Origin: Geobacter sp. | Lineage (GTDB): Bacteria > Desulfobacterota > Desulfuromonadia > Geobacterales > Pseudopelobacteraceae | Direction: 5' to 3' | Assembly (NCBI GenBank): GCA_009886055.1 | Contig: VFJM01000054.1 | Location: forward strand, 1-41,119 | DNA: 41,119 bases | Part shown: piece by piece, positions 25,313 through 33,427 of the stretch | Position numbering within the stretch: position 1 is the first letter of the stretch | Layout: each line of letters opens with the position of its first letter | Translations under genes and position numbers: made by a program | Notes under the pieces: generated by a model | What the model saw: only the letters and a program-made list of their open reading frames with translations | The model's database searches: none | Told to the model about the DNA's origin: nothing

Positions 25313-26488
25313 TTAGACTGAAAGCTTCAGTACTCTTATCGCTTCCTTCCCAACAACCCTCACCACACACCCTTCAGGCGCTTCTTCCAGCCAAACCCGC
25401 TGCGGCCGGATCGCAACCCTCAGCAAAAGTCCGATGACCGCAATGATACCGCCAGCCATCAGCAATCCCTTATGCCTTCTATGAACGACATGAATCTCGG
25501 ACCACTGCCCCATTTTTGAACAGGAGAGGATATAATCCCCCTGCAGCACCTGCTGGTCAACCTGAAACGTCATGTCGGCAACAACCTTTTTGTCACCCCC
25601 GGAGAAAACTACCAGCAAGGTGCTTTTTTCGGGTTGGTAATACACCCCGCCACCGAGATTTACCCCCTGAAACAGACCATAAAAACTGTACACGCCTCGT
25701 TTTTGCACAAGCGGATCAAGCATAACGAATTCGTCGAAAAGGGTCTTTGAGTCTCTGGTTTTGATCACTATCCGGGGCTGAAAAACAAGCTTCGCCATGG
25801 AAATATCGAAGGTGCCATAACTGACCGGCTCCCCTGGTATAAGCGTAAATTTCTGTGCTTTGCCATCTTCCGCAGTCAGAGCGACTTCAGTTGCCCCTTT
25901 CGGGTACGTGCTGCCCGGGAGGGATTGGCTGATGATCTGCATCCTCGGCAGAGAGACCGGATTGCCGGTCAAAGACCCTTTTTTGATGCGAAGGTAAGAC
26001 TCAACCTTGTTCAGATTGGTCGCAGGGCCCATACCGTCCAGCAGCACTCCGGAGAACTGGCGCAGGTTGTCCCAACTGCCGACAGCAAGGAGGATAAACA
26101 GTCCGCCGTACATAACCGTGGTGCCGAGGTAGCCGATGTCCCGCTGCTCACAGTAACGGCCGGAGGCGTCGAATGAGTATCCCGCCTTTCCCAGCAGCGT
26201 CTGAACTTCGGCAACCGGCAAGGGAAGAGTAACACCCTGGCGCGGTCTGCAGCAACCGGCTCCATACCTGACGGACTTTCTCATGCCGGTACAATAGCGA
26301 AACAATCGAATGGCAGCAAAAAGGGCAAAGCAGACATTGTTTATGAGAAGCGACGTGGCAGATCCAACCAGAGGAAGACGAACGTGCAGAGTGACGTTCA
26401 GAATAACCAGCAGCGGAATGACGAGAAAAATCAATAAAGGCCAGGGGGAAACCAGGACCAATCGGGAGAGTTTGGATTCAGCTTTCAT
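25313..26488 (-). CDS. ResB-like protein upstream of ccsA
   Basis: A 391-residue protein with paired N-terminal helices (LVSPWPLLIFLVIPLLVIL and INNVCFALFAAIRLFRYC), a further helix near residue 125-140 (YLGTTVMYGGLFILLAVGSW), a large extracytoplasmic beta-rich domain, and a final helix (GLLMAGGIIAVIGLLLRVAI). This is the ResB topology, and GTTVMYGGLFILLAVG matches the helix that carries a heme-ligand histidine in canonical ResB, although no histidine is seen there. It may be a regulatory or specificity partner of the CcsA/ResB pair. It is spaced 21 bases from ccsA. Confidence 0.68.
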   Translation of the reverse strand: MKAESKLSRLVLVSPWPLLIFLVIPLLVILNVTLHVRLPLVGSATSLLINNVCFALFAAIRLFRYCTGMRKSVRYGAGCCRPRQGVTLPLPVAEVQTLLGKAGYSFDASGRYCEQRDIGYLGTTVMYGGLFILLAVGSWDNLRQFSGVLLDGMGPATNLNKVESYLRIKKGSLTGNPVSLPRMQIISQSLPGSTYPKGATEVALTAEDGKAQKFTLIPGEPVSYGTFDISMAKLVFQPRIVIKTRDSKTLFDEFVMLDPLVQKRGVYSFYGLFQGVNLGGGVYYQPEKSTLLVVFSGGDKKVVADMTFQVDQQVLQGDYILSCSKMGQWSEIHVVHRRHKGLLMAGGIIAVIGLLLRVAIRPQRVWLEEAPEGCVVRVVGKEAIRVLKLSV

Positions 26489-26666
26489 AGGATAAGGCGT
26501 TTCCTTTTGGTGATAAAGTCAGGGATTGAGCCTCAATATCCAGCCATCGATTTATAACAAATGTCACAGAAAATGGAAACATCTAAATGTGAATATGTCC
26601 CACTGGTTGCGGGTTGTGATGAAGGTTGAGTACACTCATCTCTAATCTTTGAACTAGGAATGCCGG

Positions 26667-27182
26667 CTACTTTTTCGGCTCATCATGCTGATTTAATCCG
26701 GCCAGTTCCATTTTTCCGTTCTGTGCTCGTTCAAAAGTCAGCCGCATGTCACTAATAAAATGCTCATTTTCCAGTCGGTAGACAAGTATATGCGAATTGT
26801 CAGGACGGGTAACAAAGCTGCCCTCCTTTGGGTTTATAAGTATGCCGGTCTTCTGGCGTGTTTGTTGGAACTTTGTCACAAAATCGGCCTCAGTGCCAAT
26901 TTTCTTGAACCCGGGAGTGGACTCATTGTAAATAGCCGCGTATTCACCGGCTATAATCTGGGCAAGAACGCGAGCAGCTGCGGTCTGTGCGTCAGACTTG
27001 TCTTGGGGCGACGTCGCGAGATTACCGGCTGCATTCTGACCCGATATGGACTTGGTTCCTTTGGCTATCGGCAATTGAGGATCAGGCTTCGCCACCGGCG
27101 CATCTTGCTTGGATTTGCAGCCGATACACGCAATGACTGCGATTAGTAACAAGGCAGTTTTGATACAATGTACGCTGTTCAT
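26667..27182 (-). CDS. Lipoprotein with a DUF4019/3887-like fold
   Basis: A 171-residue protein that opens MNSVHCIKTALLLIAVIACI with lipobox IACIGC, so it should be a membrane-anchored periplasmic protein. After a low-complexity linker, residues 60-165 have an alpha plus beta pattern (AAARVLAQIIAGEYAAIYNE, FVTKFQQTRQKTG, LENEHFISDMRLTFE). This resembles small NTF2-like or DUF4019 domains, a weak match by eye. GGAG precedes ATG 27182. It is the first gene of the - strand run leading into the ResB-like gene after a 178-base spacer in which I see only a short CTCATCTCT fragment of the repeat family. Its function is unknown. Confidence 0.65.
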   Translation of the reverse strand: MNSVHCIKTALLLIAVIACIGCKSKQDAPVAKPDPQLPIAKGTKSISGQNAAGNLATSPQDKSDAQTAAARVLAQIIAGEYAAIYNESTPGFKKIGTEADFVTKFQQTRQKTGILINPKEGSFVTRPDNSHILVYRLENEHFISDMRLTFERAQNGKMELAGLNQHDEPKK

Positions 27183-27480
27183 TTTTTACTCCATAAATAG
27201 GATATAATTGACGATTAGTCCAAAACCGGCTGGAATGTTACAGAGCGTAAAGCTTGTTATTTTACAACTAACCCATTTGGCAGCCTGGAGGCTACAAGGA
27301 AAATACCCTTCCATCACATTAATTCGGAATACTTGAATCAGGCAATCAAGTCTTTGTTATTGTATTTCTTGAAAGCCATTATCCTAAACAAGTGATGAGT
27401 TTCGATTTTACTCTACAAATAGATTCGTACCAACGTCAGTAGTATTTAAATTCAACAGGTATTGTATAACCTGCAAGATG
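27183..27480. other. Gene-free spacer before the lipoprotein gene
   Basis: Roughly 300 AT-rich bases between the terminator of the cytochrome operon and the start of the next - strand operon. It must hold that operon's promoter, but no convincing -35/-10 pair could be picked. A short interrupted palindrome CAGGT-ATTGTATA-ACCTG near 27457-27474 is the only symmetrical site seen. No coding frame of quality is present. Confidence 0.5.
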
Positions 27481-27482
27481 CT

Positions 27483-27509
27483 AAAAAAAAGCCGGCACAA
27501 TGTGCCGGC
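27483..27509 (-). terminator. Rho-independent terminator of the cytochrome operon
   Basis: The arms GCCGGCACA and TGTGCCGGC (27491-27509) form a 9-bp stem around one central base. On the - strand the stem is followed by eight U (plus-strand A at 27483-27490). It lies about 65 bases beyond the stop of the decaheme cytochrome gene. Confidence 0.9.
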
Positions 27510-27532
27510 ATGAAATATTAGAATAAGTAAGG

Positions 27533-27559
27533 TAGAGAGGGGGGAATCCCCCCTCTCTA
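27533..27559 (-). promoter_or_regulatory. Second hairpin just after the decaheme gene
   Basis: A perfect 12-bp stem (TAGAGAGGGGGG / CCCCCCTCTCTA) with a 3-base loop sits 14 bases after the stop codon and before the terminator. It has no U tract, so a role as a 3' mRNA protecting hairpin is likelier than termination. That role is inferred. Confidence 0.7.
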
Positions 27560-27573
27560 GTGCATAACGAAGA

Positions 27574-30129
27574 TTAGTAGGTGACTGGTCGAACGATTTT
27601 CTTAACCATGCTGGTGCCTTTTCCCGGTCTCGCATTATGGTCATCGCAAGCGCCCCATGTGTCGAGAACGTCGGTTGCAGCGCCACCAGCGCCTGTGACG
27701 GATGGACCTTGTCCATTCGTTCCGTCTGCTGCAATAACACCAACAGCAAGAGCAGAATCAGTAGGTCTTCTCAGTGTGTAACAGCCTGCGCCATATGATC
27801 CGGTCTGGGCTCCTACCTTCTGCTCCCAGTTGGTATCATTGTTGACTCCGCCGGTTCTGAAGAAACCACCACTCGCGGTACTGGTATTTTTGAAGGCGGT
27901 ATCAGTCCCACCGGTGAAGCCGGCAATAGTACCCGGTACGTACATGACGTTACCGAGACCCGGCAGGAAGCGCATGGTTTTAGTGACGTTGCCCATACCA
28001 TCGATGTAGGCGCCGCCGCTTACAGTAACACCTGCGGCTGTTGCGATTGTATTGACATTTTTGCCTGTTGCGTTGGTGTTATTAGCGGAACCGTGGATAC
28101 CGCCGTAACCATTGCCAACACCGGAGTTGTGGCAGTTGTTGCACTGGATCCCGAAAATGTTGCCGAAGTCAGGATTCTGCTCGCCTGCCGGAGCGGTGCC
28201 TTTGAGCGGGAAGCCCGGAGCAAATGCCGGAGTAGCTCCGTACGTGGCAATCGGTCCTTCAATGCGGCTGAGGAACTGGGTGCCGTCGGTTGCCTTGCCG
28301 GTAGTGTAGCCGTTGAACGGCAGGGTGTTGCCGATGCCGTCGCAGCGGCCCTGCTGGTCATATTCGCCGACGTGACCGCCTGCTGCACCGGTACTAAACA
28401 AGATACTGCCATACTTGTTGTAGTTGTGGCAGTTGTAGCAGACCAGGAAGGCGCCGTTCGGGTTGGTGTAAGTAACGACACCGGCGACTTGTGTGTACGC
28501 ATTCTGGGTATGGCGCTCGTCGGTACCGATGCTGTTACGCAGCAGATACTCGTTGTTGGAGCCGTGTGCGCCGATAGCGGCCGAAGTATCGGAGCCGTTA
28601 GCGGTGGTGGAGGAACCGACTTTCCACTGGCCGACGGTGTGGCAGTCGCCGCAATGGAGGGTCGAATCGTCGCCGAGGGTTGCTGCGCCGGTACGAGGAG
28701 CAGTCTCGCCGCCTGCATTTTCAAGCGGGGTGTAGAGCTGATTGAAATTGCCGGCATCATAGATGGTTGAACGTACGCCATAGAGAGTTGCAGACGAGTT
28801 GTTGGCGAATGTTGCCGGTGAAGCAATCTGCCGTGCACCTGCTGTTCTTGTACGGCCGGAGTAGCGCGGACCTTTTACAGCGTGGTGCGAGTTGTTGGTT
28901 GTGTTGAACTGGCTGCTTGCATCAACAACTGCCGGACGCTGCATCTTGTCATAGCGGTTGGAGATGGTGTCGCCGAACGGGTTGCTTGGTGAAGCGGTTT
29001 TGCCGGTAGCAACAAGACCTGGGGTAGCATTAATGTAAGCCTGGATCTGAGCGCTCACCGGCGAAACTGCGCCGTTGGCGTCATGGCAGCTCATGCAGAA
29101 GGTATCCATGCCGGAGTGGTTCGGAGCGGCCGGATCCCATGCAAAATCGGCATCGGTATCGGCGTTACGCAGGTGGGTTGTGGCATTAGCCATATGTTTG
29201 GCAGCATCAACAACGACCTCGCCTGCGCTGATTGTGCCTTCAAGGTGGCATGCTGCGCAATGAGCATCGTTAAGAGTTACACCGGTTACGTGATGTGACC
29301 ATTTTGTGAATTCCTCGGCAATCGCACGCACACCGTTATTGTCCTGAACAAAGCCGGCGCCGGCATTCTGAGGAATTGAGTGGCAACCGATGCAGCCCTT
29401 TGTTGCTAATTTGAAGTTATGTGTTGTGTGGCATTTGCCACAGGTGTTAATTGCGCCACCGGTATAAGTGGCATGGTTCGGAGTTGGATTACCAGCGTGA
29501 CAAGTGGCGCATCTGCCACTGGCGGCAGGGTTCAAGTCGTTATGCGAAGTGCCGTGGCAACCGGCGCAGCCGGCTTTGGTTGAACCATTCCACAGGGGGA
29601 AATCGCCATTGTTAGAGTAGTGTCCGGACTGTTTGTAGTTGGCAACCAGATTTGACTCATCAGTATCACGAGTCGTCTGATGACAATTAAGACAGGGTGC
29701 GGTTTCTGCCTTGACAAGAGGGGCAGACGCAGTAATCGATACCGCCGTCGGAATGCCGGCATCTACTGTTACATTTGTGGCGACGCCTTCATACAGCATG
29801 ACGTTGCCGGCATCGAATGCCTGGGCAGTCACAGTCAGGTTTCTGCCGGGATAGACTTCGACTGTCCCGCCTGTGTTATTCGCAAAATCTTTTGTCGCGG
29901 TCGGGATGGTTGAACCGGTAACCGTCAGACGGGTTTTTACGACATCAACCGCAGCTGCGACAGTTTTACCCGCACTCTTAGGCAGTACCAGGTTGGCGGT
30001 AATCTTGCCGCTGGGGCTGTTTTTGGCATCAATGCCTGCTGTTGTGTTGTTACTTGCTCCACAGCCGGATAATGCAAAGATCAACAGACCATAAAGCGTG
30101 TACTGAATCATTCGCATACTGTTTCTCAT
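27574..30129 (-). CDS. Decaheme c-type cytochrome lipoprotein
   Basis: An 851-residue protein with a lipoprotein signal (MIQYTLYGLLIFALSGC, lipobox ALSGC). Residues 40-140 form a beta-rich Ig-like domain with no heme. Ten CXXCH motifs follow at about residues 146, 188, 207, 230, 246, 291, 345, 493, 564 and 663 (CLNCH, CAGCH, CATCH, CGKCH, CIGCH, CAACH, CMSCH, CGDCH, CYNCH, CNNCH). The last 185 residues have no heme motif but a conserved-looking tail with Cys783 and a CDDH at 828. ATG 30129 has AAGGAG upstream; the frame extends further without character. Ten hemes recall MtrC/OmcA, but the motif spacing differs and homology is not claimed. It is probably exported to the outer surface as the terminal electron donor of this operon. 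Confidence 0.9.
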   Translation of the reverse strand: MRNSMRMIQYTLYGLLIFALSGCGASNNTTAGIDAKNSPSGKITANLVLPKSAGKTVAAAVDVVKTRLTVTGSTIPTATKDFANNTGGTVEVYPGRNLTVTAQAFDAGNVMLYEGVATNVTVDAGIPTAVSITASAPLVKAETAPCLNCHQTTRDTDESNLVANYKQSGHYSNNGDFPLWNGSTKAGCAGCHGTSHNDLNPAASGRCATCHAGNPTPNHATYTGGAINTCGKCHTTHNFKLATKGCIGCHSIPQNAGAGFVQDNNGVRAIAEEFTKWSHHVTGVTLNDAHCAACHLEGTISAGEVVVDAAKHMANATTHLRNADTDADFAWDPAAPNHSGMDTFCMSCHDANGAVSPVSAQIQAYINATPGLVATGKTASPSNPFGDTISNRYDKMQRPAVVDASSQFNTTNNSHHAVKGPRYSGRTRTAGARQIASPATFANNSSATLYGVRSTIYDAGNFNQLYTPLENAGGETAPRTGAATLGDDSTLHCGDCHTVGQWKVGSSTTANGSDTSAAIGAHGSNNEYLLRNSIGTDERHTQNAYTQVAGVVTYTNPNGAFLVCYNCHNYNKYGSILFSTGAAGGHVGEYDQQGRCDGIGNTLPFNGYTTGKATDGTQFLSRIEGPIATYGATPAFAPGFPLKGTAPAGEQNPDFGNIFGIQCNNCHNSGVGNGYGGIHGSANNTNATGKNVNTIATAAGVTVSGGAYIDGMGNVTKTMRFLPGLGNVMYVPGTIAGFTGGTDTAFKNTSTASGGFFRTGGVNNDTNWEQKVGAQTGSYGAGCYTLRRPTDSALAVGVIAADGTNGQGPSVTGAGGAATDVLDTWGACDDHNARPGKGTSMVKKIVRPVTY

Positions 30130-30261
30130 TTTGGCTTCTCCTTTTCTTTTAGTTTTACTCTTGGGATCAAAAATGCCATGTAGTTTTTCTATTCGATCCT
30201 CCTTTCCTCTTAATTTTTCACCAATGTGCCCTGTTTCCATTGTTTTCTAGACGAGGTAAAC

Positions 30262-31779
30262 TCATGCTGGATAAACGAGAGAGGTGGTTACCGTCCCGTT
30301 CGGATAGGTTGTCGAGGTCGTCACCGTACCATTCGGATACGTTATCCCGATAGTTACCGTACCGTTCGGATACGTTGTCAAGGTGGTTACCGTCCCGTCC
30401 GGATAGGTTGTCGTGATTGTTACCGTACCGTCCGGGTAGGTTGTCACACCGGTTACCGTGCCCGGAGTGAGTGGCACAGCCGCAAAATCCATTCCGGTGA
30501 CACTTGCAGTGGTGACGTCGACTGGTCTGTTCACCGGGGTAAACGCAAAACCGATTAATGTAGGAGTTATGACGTAGCTGCCTGCGCGTACACCGGTGAA
30601 AGTATAATTGCCGTCTGCATCGGTGAGAACGACACCGGTGCCGGATCCGGAAACGGCCACAAATACTGAGGAGAGACCGGTACCATTGCTGGTGATTCTA
30701 CCGGATATTGTATAGGTCAGGATCGGAAGCGTAGTAACAGGTATTGTGCTGCCGGCAGAGACATTCCCGGCGGCGTCACGTGCCTTTACTTCATACGTAT
30801 ATGAGGTTGCTGCATTGACTGCCGTGTCTGTATAGGTAAGAGTCGGAGCGGCAACTGTGCTGAACAATACGTTGTTGCGATAAACGTAATACGCGGTGAC
30901 CCCGACGTTATCCGTTGCAGCGTCCCAGGAAAGCGTTATCGAGCTGGCAGTGGGAGTCGCCTTAAGATTTTGCGGTGCTGACGGTGCTGTGACATCAGTC
31001 GGATCCGGTTCCGGCACCGGGATAATTACCGGTGGTGTGAAAGTGCCTGGAATCACACCCGCGCCAATCAGATCAGCAGTGGAAGCAACTATTGCTGCAT
31101 TCAGGGCAGTGAAAAGAGCCCCCTCACCCAAATGCATTATACCCGTTGCGGGATTGACTGTGACCATATCTGCTATTGTGTTGGTAGGAGTGATAAGTGA
31201 ATTTATTGCCTGGATCATAACGACCAACTGCTGCTGCGCCGGGGTGAGGGCAGCTCCGGGCAGCGGAGGAGGAATCTGAGTAAAGTTCAGGCCCAGAAAA
31301 GGCTCCAATACCAGAGTTGCTTTCTGAATGTTCTCAGCGGTAAAGCTTCCGCCCATGTTCGCTGTGATATATTGAGAGACCATATCTGTAGCAGGACTGA
31401 TCACTACAACTTGACCTGGCGCAACAGACGGCAGAACAGAGCTAAGAGCTATTGTTCCAGTTCCCGTTGTCTCTGTTGCCACAAACTTTATCCCGCCAAC
31501 ATACCCTTCCGGAATCTTCAGGATGAAGTTTCCCTGGCCATCGCTTTGAACAGTAGCTGATAAGGGGGTAGTTGACACATTTCCGGCCGCATCAATTGCG
31601 TATGCGGTAACTGCTGCATTAGCGAATGGCTTCCCACCAGTGCTGTCAGAGACAACACCTCTGACCTCCCTTAATGCAGGAGCATCTGAGGTACCACCTC
31701 CACTGCACCCGTATAGGAATAAAGACAGAGAGGCGAGTATTATCGCTTTTAAAGTGAACCTCTTCCAATTGGTACACAT
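30262..31779 (-). CDS. Surface lipoprotein with carboxypeptidase-regulatory-like and FN3 domains and an 11-residue repeat tail
   Basis: A 505-residue lipoprotein (signal AIILASLSLFLYGC, lipobox LYGC) with a good AGGAGG before ATG 31779. Domain order is as follows. A carboxypeptidase-regulatory-like beta domain lies near residues 36-105 (VRGVVSDSTGGKPFANAAV), then an alpha-rich linker. A fibronectin type III domain covers about 268-350 (PSAPQNLKATPTASSITLSW), and a second regulatory-like domain about 355-438 (ISGRITSNGTGLSSVFVAV). Six 11-residue units of the form GTVTxxxTYP(D/N) fill residues 440-505. It carries no heme motif, so it is likely a structural or adhesive partner of the neighbouring cytochromes. 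Confidence 0.85.
   Translation of the reverse strand: MCTNWKRFTLKAIILASLSLFLYGCSGGGTSDAPALREVRGVVSDSTGGKPFANAAVTAYAIDAAGNVSTTPLSATVQSDGQGNFILKIPEGYVGGIKFVATETTGTGTIALSSVLPSVAPGQVVVISPATDMVSQYITANMGGSFTAENIQKATLVLEPFLGLNFTQIPPPLPGAALTPAQQQLVVMIQAINSLITPTNTIADMVTVNPATGIMHLGEGALFTALNAAIVASTADLIGAGVIPGTFTPPVIIPVPEPDPTDVTAPSAPQNLKATPTASSITLSWDAATDNVGVTAYYVYRNNVLFSTVAAPTLTYTDTAVNAATSYTYEVKARDAAGNVSAGSTIPVTTLPILTYTISGRITSNGTGLSSVFVAVSGSGTGVVLTDADGNYTFTGVRAGSYVITPTLIGFAFTPVNRPVDVTTASVTGMDFAAVPLTPGTVTGVTTYPDGTVTITTTYPDGTVTTLTTYPNGTVTIGITYPNGTVTTSTTYPNGTVTTSLVYPA
30265..30462 (-). repeat. Six tandem 33-bp units encoding GTVTxxxTYPD/N
   Basis: The last 66 codons before the stop are six in-frame 33-base units. 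Encoded cores are VTTYPDGTVTI, TTTYPDGTVTT, LTTYPNGTVTI, GITYPNGTVTT, STTYPNGTVTT and a final SLVYPA. The first two copies differ from the others in D versus N and in third codon positions, so the array is not freshly amplified. Confidence 0.9.
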
Positions 31780-31825
31780 ACTAACTCCTCCTTCTGATTC
31801 TTATTTCCAATTATTTATTTCAGAT

Positions 31826-32422
31826 TCATATGCCGCTGCCGCCTGGCAATGATGCTTCAAAATCTTGTCCGCCAAGCATATTGTTCGTGATAGTGAATGG
31901 TGTGCCGGTGTTATAAATTATTGTGCCATCACCTGAAAGTTTATTACCGGTCCCTTCAGGATTGTAAATATAGACCGTCCCGCTGTCTGTGATAGTGATA
32001 ACGCCGATGCTGCTTCTGGTCGGCACCTGAGACCATTTAAAAACATACATGCCTGATGTCGGCACGATCGTGTATTTACCACTGTACACACCGGCGAAGC
32101 TATATACCCCTTGCTCATTGGTTGATGACTGCACAAAGGCTGAATCAAGCTTAATGCTTTCTAAACCATTCAAATCCCTGGTGCTGTAAAACATATTATC
32201 TATCGAGTAAATCGTATAACTGGTCTTGTAGAGCTTTACCGTGCCCCCGTTAACTGGCGTGCCGTCGGAAAGGGTGATTTTTCCCGTTACGGTGAAACCG
32301 CCACCGCCATTATCGGTGCCGCCGCCATTATCGGTGCCGCTGCCGCCGCACCCGACCAGGAGCAGCGACAAAGCGGCTGATAACATAATTGCTGCGGCAT
32401 ATCTGTGAATTTCAAATAACAT
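31826..32422 (-). CDS. Lipoprotein with one Ig-like (CarboxypepD_reg) domain
   Basis: A 198-residue lipoprotein (signal AAAIMLSAALSLLLVGC, lipobox LLVGC), followed by a flexible Gly/Asn linker with a duplicated TDNGGG. A single beta-sandwich domain runs from about residue 42 (FTVTGKITLSDGTPVNGGTV) to the C-terminus, with the usual strand pairs GVYSFAGVYSGKYTIVPTSG and DSGTVYIYNPEG. This is the carboxypeptidase-regulatory-like fold found in many surface proteins of this group. AGGG lies close before ATG 32422. It is placed between cytochrome and FN3-lipoprotein genes of one operon. The role is probably structural or interaction-related; no heme or metal motif is seen. Confidence 0.8.
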   Translation of the reverse strand: MLFEIHRYAAAIMLSAALSLLLVGCGGSGTDNGGGTDNGGGGFTVTGKITLSDGTPVNGGTVKLYKTSYTIYSIDNMFYSTRDLNGLESIKLDSAFVQSSTNEQGVYSFAGVYSGKYTIVPTSGMYVFKWSQVPTRSSIGVITITDSGTVYIYNPEGTGNKLSGDGTIIYNTGTPFTITNNMLGGQDFEASLPGGSGI

Positions 32423-32479
32423 ATCACCCTAGTTCTCTTTGCAAAACCTGCTGATGACAATCAGCTGTCACTGGCATGA

Positions 32480-33427
32480 TTACTTGATCCACTGCGCATT
32501 GAATGAGTGACATACAACGTTACTGCATGTTTTTGTGCTGAGAGTGTAGGAACCGATTTTTGTCGGGGCGCCCCCGATGGTATTGCCGGGAATAGTAAAC
32601 GTTTTGGTTGTAAGCCCCCCGAAGTGCTGCTGGTAGTCGGTCAGTGTGCCGATGTTGTGGCAATCTGTACAATTGGCACCTTGGTCAACCACATGAAACG
32701 CATGCAGATTAGTTATACCGTTTGGAGAGAAGACCCCTGAGTAAAAGCTGTTGTACTGAGGCACCCCGGCAGCGGTTCCCTGCTCGTGGCACTTGAGGCA
32801 GAGGTTGTTGTCATTCGCAACGATATTGATCGAGCCGGTCCAGGCAGGTGTAACTTTCCCGCCATGACAGCTGACATTAGAACAGGTTCCGTCGGCATTA
32901 TAGCCAAAGGTGCCTGAAGCGGGGTTAACATCGAAGTCTGCAGGCAGAGCGACTGTCGCTTTTCTTATTCCCCCGGCGGCATCCGCCATGGCATGACCGG
33001 GCGTACCGTAACCGGCTTTAAAGTGACAGGTGCCACACCCGATCCCGGGCAGCGCGGTATGTTTCGTATGGGCAGCTTTCCTGTTCGGAGCTAATGTGCC
33101 AAAGGGGCCACTTGGCAAGCCACCATGACACGAAACACATCCGTTCAGGTTAGCGGCCGGGCTGGTGGCATGGCAGGTAAAGCCACTGACAGCTGACTGA
33201 CTCATGCAGCTAACCTTTGAAATACCACCATCATAATTTTTGCCGTGACACTCATCGCATGACGCAACATTTGCCTTGGCCGATGCTTTGTGTGTACTCA
33301 CCCAATCCGACGGGTGCCCACCTTCTGGGCTGAATAAAACCGCTTTGTCGTTCCTGTCGCCGCAGCCGCCAAGGGCAAGCGACAGGAGTGCGGAAAGTAG
33401 TACATGAGATGGTTTTATCGATGGCAT
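32480..33427 (-). CDS. Multiheme c-type cytochrome lipoprotein with atypical CX4CH and CX10CH motifs
   Basis: A 315-residue lipoprotein (signal HVLLSALLSLALGGC, lipobox LGGC). Heme-type motifs in order are CDECH, an odd CX10CH (CMSQSAVSGFTCH), CVSCH, CGTCH, CX4CH (CSNVSCH), CLKCH, CTDCH and a final CX4CH (CSNVVCH) near the C-terminus. That gives five classical and up to three atypical sites. The CX4CH then CXXCH order matches the family first described from Geobacter sulfurreducens. ATG 33427 is chosen because AGAGG sits upstream; GTG 33436 is possible. The start overlaps the end of the pentaheme gene by 13 bases. It is likely a periplasmic or membrane-surface electron carrier. Confidence 0.88.
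   Translation of the reverse strand: MPSIKPSHVLLSALLSLALGGCGDRNDKAVLFSPEGGHPSDWVSTHKASAKANVASCDECHGKNYDGGISKVSCMSQSAVSGFTCHATSPAANLNGCVSCHGGLPSGPFGTLAPNRKAAHTKHTALPGIGCGTCHFKAGYGTPGHAMADAAGGIRKATVALPADFDVNPASGTFGYNADGTCSNVSCHGGKVTPAWTGSINIVANDNNLCLKCHEQGTAAGVPQYNSFYSGVFSPNGITNLHAFHVVDQGANCTDCHNIGTLTDYQQHFGGLTTKTFTIPGNTIGGAPTKIGSYTLSTKTCSNVVCHSFNAQWIK

Noticed and set aside
26600-26660. Further member of the intergenic repeat family
   Set aside because: It contains a CTCATCTCT stretch but lacks a matching opposite arm.
27457-27474. Palindromic operator CAGGT-ATTGTATA-ACCTG
   Set aside because: Only a 5-base arm with an interrupted centre; too weak to call and not tied to a promoter.
28093-28770. 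225-codon + strand frame opposite the cytochrome
   Set aside because: Low-complexity Val/Ala composition typical of the complement of Gly, Thr and Asn codons; no family match by eye.
28020-28838. Long open frame (272 codons, - strand) inside the decaheme gene
   Set aside because: It is a shadow frame in the same direction as the ten-CXXCH cytochrome, is rich in Ser, Pro and Thr, and has no motif or ribosome site.
30265-30462. CRISPR-like direct repeats
   Set aside because: The 33-base period has no spacers and is an in-frame protein repeat.
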